A DNA stretch of 64,000 bases, from contig CAZULQ010000006.1 in NCBI GenBank assembly GCA_964621265.1, positions 1-64,000 on the forward strand. Reading direction: 5' to 3'. The stretch is from Porcipelethomonas sp964621265. GTDB lineage: Bacteria > Bacillota > Clostridia > Oscillospirales > Ruminococcaceae. The notes beneath the pieces are model-generated. The model saw nothing but the letters and a program-made list of their open reading frames with translations. It was not told where the DNA came from and searched no databases. This document shows, piece by piece, positions 32,552-39,903 of this stretch; within the stretch, counting starts at the first letter, position 1, and the number at the start of each line of letters is the position of its first letter. The translations under genes and the position numbers were made by a program.

Positions 32552-32583
32552 TAGTTTATAATGTAATAAGGAGAATTTATGAC

Positions 32584-34767
32584 ATGGAAGAAAAAAAGAC
32601 CAACAAGTCGCTGAAAATTGTAATTGCCGTTATGGCGATTATAATACTGGCTCTTGCAGGTGTTGTGACAGCGTTTCTCTTGAAAGATGATGACAAGTCA
32701 GCAACCGACACAGGTGCAAGCGTTGCGGAAGCAGTAACTGAAGCTGTTACAACAACAGTTCCTACAACTCAGCCTCCGACAGAAGCGACTACAACAGTTG
32801 CAACAACGACAACTCATGTGAGTCCGAAGGAGACTGTCAATTTCACAATCGGCAGTGAACTGAGTGAAATTGATGCAATACTCAATTATAACAATAACAA
32901 GACCTATAAAGCATGTCTGGGAGATTTTGTTCGTCCGGGAAGCAAGATTGATTCGTTTATTTTTGTTTTCTATTCAGAGGACGGCGAATCAAATATCAGA
33001 AACTATAAGGGCGCATGCGGTATTTCAGTAAGCGATGAGTGTGATGCCGCAACAGACGATTGCTGGTATCAGTCAGATGACTTTGAAACAAGCGTGAATA
33101 GTGCTTATCTTGAGCTTAAATGGGATGTTCCTGGAGAAATCAGGGACTATATCAACGTTGGCGAAGATGGCTACATCGAAATCGGATACTGGTGGGGCGG
33201 CGTTAAGTCGCTGAGACTTTCAAGCATTATCTGTAACTACTCAGCTTCTGCTGAAATCCCTGTAGACGGCACAAAGACAACTGAGCTCGGCAAGACACTC
33301 AGATACAGCAATGAGGACGAAAAAACTGCCAAGATTCCGCTTTCTGACTTGACCGAAGCGGGTACAGTCCCACAGTATTTTGAATTTAAAATCAAGGGCA
33401 ACGGAGAGCTTCAGAAATACTCAGGCGCATTCGGAATCTCAGTTGACGATTCATGCCCTGCAAAGACAGACAAGGGCTGGTATCAGAGCGGAAACGCCGC
33501 TGTTATGACAAGCTCTGACAACTGCACTCTTTACTGGCTTGTTCCTGATGAAATCAAGAACTATATAAATACAGACGGCGAGGTTATGCTCGGCTACTGG
33601 TGGAGTAAGCAGGAATCTGTAACTCTTGAATCTGTAACTGTAAAATACAGCATAGGCTCGGGAATTGAACAGTCAGACGCAGAGAATAAGGAAGAAGAAG
33701 CGCCTGAAAAGGAAGACAAGGACGAGGATAAGGATAAAGACAAGGAAGATGCAGACAGCGCAGGTGGCAAGAGCACTGCTGATATCGTAAAGGAAATCAA
33801 AGTCGGCTGGAACCTTGGTAACACACTCGACTGCTATGATGTCGGTTCAGACCCGACAAAGGCTGAAACAGGCTGGGGCAATCCGAAAACAACAAAGAAA
33901 ATGATTGATACAGTCAAGGCAGCAGGCTTTAATGCTGTCAGAATACCTGTCACCTGGGGTGACCACATGAACGGTGACAAGATTAACGAAGACTGGATGA
34001 GTCGTGTAAATGAGGTTGTTGATTACGCTATCGACAATGACATGTATGTAATCTTAAACGTTCATCACGATGACTATACATGGCTTAACCCTACATACGC
34101 TGACGAAGAAAAGGTAAAGGCAAAGCTTGTGAAAATCTGGGAGCAGATTTCAGCACGTTTCAAGGGTTATGACTATCACCTTATTTTCGAGGGCATGAAC
34201 GAACCGAGAGTTATCGGCGGCAAGAATGAGTGGACATGCGGTACAGAAGAAAACAGAGAGGTTATAAGCAATCTTTTTGCGGCATTTATTGATACTGTAA
34301 GAAAATCGGGCGGAAACAATAAAAACCGTACACTTCTGATTACTGCAAATGCGGCTGCTATGGACGAAACAAACTTGAAGTCAATCAAAATTCCTGATGA
34401 TGACTATATTGCAGTTTCAATTCATAACTACTCACCTTGGGAATTTGCAGGAAATGAAAACTCACGTTCCGACTGGGGAAGTGACGCAGATAAAAAGGAC
34501 CTTGAAAAGGGCTTTGACCTTGCGAAAAAGCTGTTTGTAGATAAGGGCGTACCTGTTCTTATTACAGAATTCGGCTCAACTCACAAGGGTAATGAGGAAA
34601 CCCGTGCCAAGCACATGGAATACTACGTCAAGGAAGCAAAGGAAAGAGGAATCAAGTGCTTTGTCTGGGATAACGGCATAAAGGACGAGTTCGGACTTCT
34701 TGACAGAAAGAATAATTCATGGTGGCATAAGAGCGTTGTTGACGCGGCTGTAAATGCGGCTAAATAA
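32584..34767 (+). CDS. Membrane-anchored GH5 endoglucanase with two tandem CBM-like modules
   Basis: A 727-aa protein. AAGGAG precedes the ATG. A Lys-rich start and one membrane helix (about 10-33) without a cleavage site suggest a signal anchor. A Thr/Pro linker (about 40-78) follows, then two homologous beta modules (about 80-220 and 232-360). Each carries the 'GACGISVS...WYQS' / 'GAFGISVD...WYQS' and 'IGYWWG' / 'LGYWWS' motifs. An acidic Glu/Asp/Lys linker (about 365-395) follows. The catalytic domain (about 400-727) has WNLGNTLDC, HHDDYTW, the acid/base Glu540 in GMNEP, and the nucleophile Glu662 in ITEFG. It resembles subfamily GH5_4 (endoglucanase/xyloglucanase). No dockerin is present, so the enzyme should stay cell-bound rather than join the cellulosome. 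The CBM family is not assigned. Confidence 0.92.
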   Translation: MEEKKTNKSLKIVIAVMAIIILALAGVVTAFLLKDDDKSATDTGASVAEAVTEAVTTTVPTTQPPTEATTTVATTTTHVSPKETVNFTIGSELSEIDAILNYNNNKTYKACLGDFVRPGSKIDSFIFVFYSEDGESNIRNYKGACGISVSDECDAATDDCWYQSDDFETSVNSAYLELKWDVPGEIRDYINVGEDGYIEIGYWWGGVKSLRLSSIICNYSASAEIPVDGTKTTELGKTLRYSNEDEKTAKIPLSDLTEAGTVPQYFEFKIKGNGELQKYSGAFGISVDDSCPAKTDKGWYQSGNAAVMTSSDNCTLYWLVPDEIKNYINTDGEVMLGYWWSKQESVTLESVTVKYSIGSGIEQSDAENKEEEAPEKEDKDEDKDKDKEDADSAGGKSTADIVKEIKVGWNLGNTLDCYDVGSDPTKAETGWGNPKTTKKMIDTVKAAGFNAVRIPVTWGDHMNGDKINEDWMSRVNEVVDYAIDNDMYVILNVHHDDYTWLNPTYADEEKVKAKLVKIWEQISARFKGYDYHLIFEGMNEPRVIGGKNEWTCGTEENREVISNLFAAFIDTVRKSGGNNKNRTLLITANAAAMDETNLKSIKIPDDDYIAVSIHNYSPWEFAGNENSRSDWGSDADKKDLEKGFDLAKKLFVDKGVPVLITEFGSTHKGNEETRAKHMEYYVKEAKERGIKCFVWDNGIKDEFGLLDRKNNSWWHKSVVDAAVNAAK

Positions 34768-34773
34768 AAAATT

Positions 34774-34801
34774 AAGGGAGACCATTATGGTCTCCCTTTT
34801 G
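34774..34801 (+). terminator. Terminator of the GH5 gene
   Basis: AAGGGAGACC (34774-34783) / GGTCTCCCTT (34789-34798), then TT. Confidence 0.85.
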
Positions 34802-34802
34802 T

Positions 34803-35525
34803 TTATTGCATGGCACACATTTTTTCGTATAATCCCGGTACTGCTGATGTAGCGAGTATCTGCGCGACTGTTACAACATCAATAACTGCGTGTCCTACCA
34901 TAATCGGCAACGGATTTCTGTTTTTGTGATAATGAATACACAGGATTATGGTCAGCGGCAGAAATGATAAAAAGCGGTATGCTATATACCTTACATCAAA
35001 AAGCGTCGGAATAAAGCTGTGCTGAAGAGCGAAAAAGAATGCGGGCACTAAAATTGCGGTGTACTTGTTTTTTATCTGGTTTACGCCACAGCCAAAGTAT
35101 AGTCCGTCCTCGGCAAAGGCAGTTGATAACGGAAGTATCGGAATATTTAGAATTGCAAGCCAGAGCGGGACAGGTGCAATCATCATTGGTGCGGCATAAG
35201 GAATTATGCCATAGCAGATAAAGCCTGCCAGATACATTCCGCTCATTCCGACAAGCAGAATAATGCCTGTCATGGCGGCAATCTGTTTTGCGGTTGTCTT
35301 ACCCTTCTGATAGTTGATAAGCTTGCTGTAACCGCCACAGTGCTTTCTGGAAACGACTATTAACATGAGTATAGTTGCGATGTTTACTACACTTGCGATA
35401 ATCGACCACCAGCTACTTATTTCGCTTACATTTTCGCTGCGTATATTTGCACCGATAACAAATATCAGCAGAAAAACAACACATCGTATCGGCAGCAGAT
35501 ACGGCAGAAATCTGTTTTTGTTCAT
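34803..35525 (-). CDS. CPBP-family (CAAX protease/bacteriocin-processing-like) membrane protein
   Basis: A 240-aa protein with about seven membrane helices. The conserved blocks are in the right order: 'TAFAEDGLYFGCGV' (motif 1), 'FFFALQHSF' (motif 2, His) and 'MVGHAVIDV' (motif 4, His/Asp). Motif 1 normally reads EExxxR. Here it is E-D-G-L-Y-F, so the second Glu is Asp and the Arg is absent. Activity as an intramembrane glutamic protease is therefore uncertain. A truncated copy of the interspersed repeat lies directly upstream. Role unknown. Confidence 0.78.
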   Translation of the reverse strand: MNKNRFLPYLLPIRCVVFLLIFVIGANIRSENVSEISSWWSIIASVVNIATILMLIVVSRKHCGGYSKLINYQKGKTTAKQIAAMTGIILLVGMSGMYLAGFICYGIIPYAAPMMIAPVPLWLAILNIPILPLSTAFAEDGLYFGCGVNQIKNKYTAILVPAFFFALQHSFIPTLFDVRYIAYRFLSFLPLTIILCIHYHKNRNPLPIMVGHAVIDVVTVAQILATSAVPGLYEKMCAMQ

Positions 35526-35563
35526 ATTATGTCACTCCACGTTATACTTTTGCTATTGTTATA

Positions 35564-35631
35564 TGGTCGTGCCTTAACTTACTTTTATTTATGTTGACAG
35601 AGCGAATTTGTCCTGTGCGTTTGCGCACAAA
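35564..35631 (-). repeat. Interspersed structured repeat, copy B (inverted, shorter)
   Basis: Read on the minus strand it begins TGTGCGCAAACGCACAGGAC, then AAATTCGCTCTGT, and ends AAGGCACGACCAT. The first hairpin keeps its GTGCG/CGCAC stem while the loop changes from TGAC to CAAA. The GGGGTCGATG hairpin of copies A and C is missing. Confidence 0.75.
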
Positions 35632-35668
35632 ACAGCGGATTCTTGTGTGAATCCGCTGTTTATTTTTT
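35631..35668. terminator. Terminator downstream of nifJ, possibly bidirectional
   Basis: AACAGCGGATTC (35631-35642) / GAATCCGCTGTT (35649-35660). A TATTTTTTA tail is on the plus strand and TTTT on the minus strand. It lies about 60 nt after the nifJ stop on the minus strand. Confidence 0.7.
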
Positions 35669-35729
35669 ATGGTCGGGAAACCGTGACAATGTACTGTCTC
35701 GAAAACCGTCGCATCATAAAAAATCTTAA

Positions 35730-38700
35730 TTATTCTTCTGTGCCGTAAAGCTTAGCAAGTCTTGTAAGATAATCGTATCTGTCCTTAGCATTTTCAAGAG
35801 CAGCATCGAAGAGTCTTTCAGCTCTTTCTGGGTTCTGACGAGCAAGTGAGTTGTAACGTACTTCGCCCATGAGGAAGTTCTTGTATTCGTCAGTATTAGG
35901 AGCCTTAGAATCCATGATGAATGGGTTCTTGCCTTCAGCCTTAAGCTCAGGGTTGTATCTGTAAAGGTGCCAGTAACCAGCCTGAACAGCCTTCTTTTCT
36001 TCAGCCATTGAAGTACCCATACCTGTCTTGATACCGTGGTTGATACATGGTGCATAACCGATGATGATTGAAGGTCCGTTGTAAGCTTCAGCTTCAGCGA
36101 TAGCCTTGATACACTGGTTCATGTCAGCACCCATAGCGATGTGAGCAACGTAAACGTAGCCATAGCTCATAGCGATACCAGCGAGGTCCTTCTTCTTAAC
36201 TTCCTTACCAGCTGCTGCGAACTGAGCAATAGCACCTGTTGGAGTTGACTTAGATGACTGACCGCCTGTATTTGAGTAAACTTCTGTATCGAATACGAAG
36301 ATGTTTACGTCTTCGCCTGAAGCGATAACGTGGTCAAGACCGCCGAAACCGATATCGTAAGCCCAACCGTCACCACCGAAGATCCACTGTGACTTCTTTC
36401 TGAGGAAGTCCTTAGAAGCGAGGATATCCTTAGCAGCGTCGCATCCGCAAGCTTCGAGAGCTGCAACGAGCTTGTTTGTAGCAGGTGTGTTAGCGTTACC
36501 GTCTTCGAGTGTGTCGAGGTATTCAGCGATAGCTGCCTTAACATCTTCGTTTGTTGCTGTTTCGCCGAGAGCGCGAACCTTAGCTATTACTCTGTTTCTG
36601 AGAGTCTTCTGACCGAGGAACATACCGTAACCGAATTCAGCGTTGTCTTCGAAGAGTGAGTTAGACCAAGCCGGACCCTTGCCTTCCTTATTGAATGTGT
36701 AAGGAGTTGAAGGAGCTGAACCACCCCAGATTGATGAACAGCCTGTTGCGTTAGCGATGTACATTCTGTCACCGAAGAGCTGAGTGATGAGCTTAGCGTA
36801 TGGTGTTTCACCACAACCTGCACAAGCGCCTGAGAATTCGAGCATTGGCTGCTTGAACTGTGAGCCCTTAACAGTAGTTGGCTTGAACTTTTCTGTTACA
36901 GCCGGCTTTTCGTCGATTGTGAGACCATAAGCGAACTTTTCCTGTTCGTCCATCTGTGAAGCGATTGGTTCCATAACGAGAGCCTTGTTCTTTGAAGGAC
37001 ATACGTTAGCACATGAACCACAGCCTGTACAGTCAAGTGTTGAAATTGTCATAGCGAACTTCATGCCGTCCATAGCAGGCTTGAAGTCAACCATCTTCAT
37101 ACCGGCAGGAGCATTTGCAGCTTCGTCAGCTGAGAGAGCAACCGGTCTGATAACAGCGTGTGGACATACATATGCACACTGGTTACACTGGATACAGTTT
37201 TCAGGAATCCACTGTGGAACCTTAACTGCAATACCTCTCTTTTCGAATGCAGCAGAACCCTGTGGGAATGTACCGTCAGCAGCATCCTTGAATGCTGAAA
37301 CAGGGAGTGTATCACCCTTCTGAGCGTTACATGGAATCTGGATGTTGTTTACATAGTCAGCGAGAGCCTTGTTGTCGCTTGTAACAGCTGACATACCCAT
37401 CTGAGTATCAGCAGCGTCAGCCCATGAAGCCGGAATGTCAATCTTAACAATGTTCTGGTGACCAGCGTCGATAGCGTTCCAGTTCTTTTCAACGATGTCC
37501 TGACCCTTCTTGCCGTAAGAAGCTTCAGCAGCGTCCTTCATGTACTTAACAGCGTCTTCAAATGGAATGATGTTAGCGAGCTTAAAGAATGCAGACTGGA
37601 GAATTGTGTTGATTCTTGTGCCCATGCCTGTTTCTTCACCGAGCTTAACGCCGTTGATTGTGTAGAAGTTTACATTGTTCTGAGCGAGGTACTTCTTAAC
37701 CTGTCCAGGGAGGTTAGCTTCGAGGCCTTCCATATCCCAGATTGTGTTGAGAAGGAATGTACCGCCCGGCTTGATGTCTGAAACCATATCATACTTGTCG
37801 ATATAGCTCTGGTTGTGACATGCAACGAAGTCAGCCTTGTTGATAAGGTATGTTGACTTGATTGGTGTCTTACCGAAACGGAGGTGTGATACAGTTACAC
37901 CGCCTGACTTCTTTGAGTCATATGAGAAGTAAGCCTGAGCATAAAGATCAGTGTGGTCACCGATGATCTTGATTGAGTTCTTGTTGGCACCAACTGTACC
38001 GTCTGAACCAAGACCCCAGAACTTACATGATGTTGTACCTGCAGGAGCAGTATCAGCGCTTGCAGCAGCTTCGAGTGAAAGGTTAGTAACGTCATCCTTG
38101 ATGCCGATTGTGAACTTAGCCTTTTCTGTGTTGTTGAATACTGCAACGATCTGTTCAGGAGTTGTATCCTTAGAACCAAGACCGTATCTACCTGTGAATA
38201 CAGGAGTGTCATTGAACTTTGTGCCCTTGAGAGCTGCAACAACGTCGAGGTAAAGTGGTTCGCCGAGTGAGCCAGGTTCCTTAGTTCTGTCGAGAACTGT
38301 GATTCTCTTAACTGAATCAGGAATAGCTTCAACGAGCTTGTCAGCGCAGAATGGTCTGTAAAGTCTAACCTTAACGAGACCGTATTTACCGCCGTTAGCG
38401 TTTAAGTAGTCGATTGTTTCTTCAATAGTGTCGTTAACAGAACCCATAGCAACAATGATGTGTTCTGCATCAGCAGCACCGTAGTAGTTGAAGAGTTTAT
38501 AGTTTGTGCCGATCTTGGCATTAACCTTGTTCATGTATTCTTCAACGATTGCAGGCATAGCATCGTAATATGGGTTACAAGCTTCTCTTGCCTGGAAGAA
38601 GATGTCAGGGTTCTGAGCAGTACCTCTGAGAACAGGGTGTTCAGGGTTTAATGCTTCGTTACGGAATCTGTTGACAGCATCCATGTCAACCATTTCCATC

Positions 38701-39272
38701 AGGTCAGCGTCATCCCATGTTTCAATCTTCTGGATTTCGTGAGATGTTCTGAAGCCGTCAAAGAAGTGGAGGAAAGGAACTCTTCCCTTGATTGTTGAAA
38801 GGTGAGCAACTGCACCAAGGTCCATAACTTCCTGAGGGTTTGAAGAACAGAGCATAGCATAGCCTGTCTGACGGCAAGCATATACGTCTGAGTGATCGCC
38901 GAAGATGTTCAGAGCGTGTGAAGATACACAACGAGCTGAAACGTGAATTACTGAAGGGAGAAGCTCACCGGCAATTTTATACATGTTAGGGATCATAAGG
39001 AGAAGACCCTGTGAAGCTGTATATGTTGTTGTGAGAGCACCGGCTGAAAGTGAGCCGTGAACTGCACCGGCAGCGCCTGCTTCAGACTGCATTTCAACTA
39101 CTGAAACCGGATCACCGAAAAGGTTTTTCTTGTTTTTTGCTGACCACTGGTCAGTAACTTCAGCCATAACTGAAGATGGTGTGATTGGGAAAATCGCAGC
39201 AACTTCTGTAAATGGGTATGATACCCAAGCGGCAGCGTTATTACCGTCCATGGTTTTCATTTTTCTTGCCAT
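35730..39272 (-). CDS. nifJ: Pyruvate:ferredoxin (flavodoxin) oxidoreductase
   Basis: An 1180-aa homodimeric-type PFOR. The ATG at 39272 (MARKMKTMDGN) follows AGGAGGATATTACC. The upstream in-frame extension is not needed. It oxidises pyruvate to acetyl-CoA and CO2 and reduces ferredoxin, the central step of anaerobic sugar catabolism. Domains in order: N-terminal TPP-binding domain with FPITPSSVMAE; beta-alpha domain with 'VRLYRPF'; gamma domain with FWGLGSDGTVGANKN; two 4Fe-4S clusters in CIQCNQCAYVCP and CTGCGSCANVCP; and a C-terminal TPP domain with CAGCGETPY, GDGWAYDIG and NTGGQSSK. All eight ferredoxin-type cysteines are present. Codon bias is strong, as expected for high expression. Confidence 0.97.
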   Translation of the reverse strand: MARKMKTMDGNNAAAWVSYPFTEVAAIFPITPSSVMAEVTDQWSAKNKKNLFGDPVSVVEMQSEAGAAGAVHGSLSAGALTTTYTASQGLLLMIPNMYKIAGELLPSVIHVSARCVSSHALNIFGDHSDVYACRQTGYAMLCSSNPQEVMDLGAVAHLSTIKGRVPFLHFFDGFRTSHEIQKIETWDDADLMEMVDMDAVNRFRNEALNPEHPVLRGTAQNPDIFFQAREACNPYYDAMPAIVEEYMNKVNAKIGTNYKLFNYYGAADAEHIIVAMGSVNDTIEETIDYLNANGGKYGLVKVRLYRPFCADKLVEAIPDSVKRITVLDRTKEPGSLGEPLYLDVVAALKGTKFNDTPVFTGRYGLGSKDTTPEQIVAVFNNTEKAKFTIGIKDDVTNLSLEAAASADTAPAGTTSCKFWGLGSDGTVGANKNSIKIIGDHTDLYAQAYFSYDSKKSGGVTVSHLRFGKTPIKSTYLINKADFVACHNQSYIDKYDMVSDIKPGGTFLLNTIWDMEGLEANLPGQVKKYLAQNNVNFYTINGVKLGEETGMGTRINTILQSAFFKLANIIPFEDAVKYMKDAAEASYGKKGQDIVEKNWNAIDAGHQNIVKIDIPASWADAADTQMGMSAVTSDNKALADYVNNIQIPCNAQKGDTLPVSAFKDAADGTFPQGSAAFEKRGIAVKVPQWIPENCIQCNQCAYVCPHAVIRPVALSADEAANAPAGMKMVDFKPAMDGMKFAMTISTLDCTGCGSCANVCPSKNKALVMEPIASQMDEQEKFAYGLTIDEKPAVTEKFKPTTVKGSQFKQPMLEFSGACAGCGETPYAKLITQLFGDRMYIANATGCSSIWGGSAPSTPYTFNKEGKGPAWSNSLFEDNAEFGYGMFLGQKTLRNRVIAKVRALGETATNEDVKAAIAEYLDTLEDGNANTPATNKLVAALEACGCDAAKDILASKDFLRKKSQWIFGGDGWAYDIGFGGLDHVIASGEDVNIFVFDTEVYSNTGGQSSKSTPTGAIAQFAAAGKEVKKKDLAGIAMSYGYVYVAHIAMGADMNQCIKAIAEAEAYNGPSIIIGYAPCINHGIKTGMGTSMAEEKKAVQAGYWHLYRYNPELKAEGKNPFIMDSKAPNTDEYKNFLMGEVRYNSLARQNPERAERLFDAALENAKDRYDYLTRLAKLYGTEE

Positions 39273-39343
39273 TGGTAATATCCTCCTGATAAAGAAATTT
39301 AGATTTTTTGACAGCATACATACATATGTTGCCTTACTATATA

Positions 39344-39372
39344 ATAATAACACAATGTGCGGATTTTGTAAA
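39344..39372 (-). promoter_or_regulatory. Promoter of nifJ
   Basis: Minus strand TTTACA (39372-39367), 17 nt, TATTAT (39349-39344). An 18-bp inverted repeat lies just upstream at 39381-39398. Confidence 0.6.
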
Positions 39373-39380
39373 TACCTTTT

Positions 39381-39398
39381 TTGACAATTTTTTGTCAA
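39381..39398. promoter_or_regulatory. Inverted repeat upstream of the nifJ promoter, possible operator
   Basis: TTGACAA-TTTT-TTGTCAA. The 7-4-7 spacing is that of Rex sites (TTGTTAA-N4-TTAACAA in clostridia), with two differences in each half. It could also be an alternative -35. Confidence 0.35.
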
Positions 39399-39575
39399 TT
39401 TTATCGTTAAAATACTACAAATAATAAATTGCACTGAATACTGACATTTGTGGGAGTTTCTACAAATTTCGACTTAATATTATCCAATACCCGTTAATGG
39501 TGCATAATAATTGTTACAAATTATTGTGAAATATTACAAAAATGTCTCGAATTTCAAAAAAAAGCGGTTTTTTTG

Positions 39576-39604
39576 TTGACGATTAGCGTTTTTTAGTGTA
39601 TAAT
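39576..39604 (+). promoter_or_regulatory. Promoter of the candidate small RNA
   Basis: TTGACG (39576-39581), 17 nt, TATAAT (39599-39604). Confidence 0.7.
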
Positions 39605-39610
39605 ACATGT

Positions 39611-39735
39611 AGTGTTAAATAATTCATGAATTATTTTACACTCGTTTTGTTGTCTCCTTTCTTTTGTTCTACACATATTTATTTTCTCTCATTTTAATTA
39701 ACTGCCCGGATATTTCGAATATCCGGGTTATTTTT
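39611..39735 (+). ncRNA. Candidate small RNA between nifJ and ppk1
   Basis: About 125 nt between a near-consensus promoter and a perfect terminator, with no open reading frame led by an RBS. It starts with a long hairpin (39611-39641; a 14-bp arm pair with one mismatch: GTGTTAAATAATTC against GAATTATTTTACAC). A pyrimidine-rich single-stranded centre contains GTCTCCTTTC (about 39650-39660), complementary to GGAGG-type ribosome sites. The terminator is CCCGGATATT (39705-39714) / AATATCCGGG (39718-39727), then TTATTTTTTT. The family is not recognised. Confidence 0.5.
39705..39735 (+). terminator. Terminator of the candidate small RNA
   Basis: Ten-base stem with TCG loop and a T-rich tail. Confidence 0.9.
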
Positions 39736-39797
39736 TTGCAAGCTAACGCATTTGTATAATGTGTATAACTTTTTTATATAATACACGCAAAATTATA

Positions 39798-39826
39798 GAG
39801 GATTTCTTGACGAAATCCTCTTTTTG
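39798..39826 (+). terminator. Second terminator, overlapping the ppk1 promoter
   Basis: GAGGATTTC (39798-39806) / GAAATCCTC (39812-39820), then TTTTT. The loop and the first stem base form TTGACG, the -35 element of the next promoter. Confidence 0.75.
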
Positions 39827-39835
39827 TTATATAAT
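39807..39835 (+). promoter_or_regulatory. Sigma-A promoter of ppk1
   Basis: TTGACG (39807-39812), 17 nt, TATAAT (39830-39835). Confidence 0.65.
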
Positions 39836-39903
39836 AAGAATAACAGCAACAGTATCAGTAAAATATGTACAATATATGTTCTAAACAAACGGAGGAACAC
39901 GAA

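Larger units (their letters stand above)
32202..32583 (+). other. Intergenic region with an orphan terminator and the GH5 promoter
   Basis: 382 bases between the DUF378 and cellulase genes. No coding sequence is seen. An AT-rich stretch leads to a terminator at 32479-32512 that no gene explains, then the cellulase promoter. Confidence 0.6.
39273..39903. other. Divergent region between nifJ and ppk1
   Basis: 631 bases with no protein gene. From left: the nifJ promoter and inverted repeat; an AT-rich stretch including TTGTGAAATATTACAA at about 39524; a promoter-to-terminator unit (candidate RNA) at 39576-39735; a second terminator with an embedded -35; and the ppk1 start region. Confidence 0.7.
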
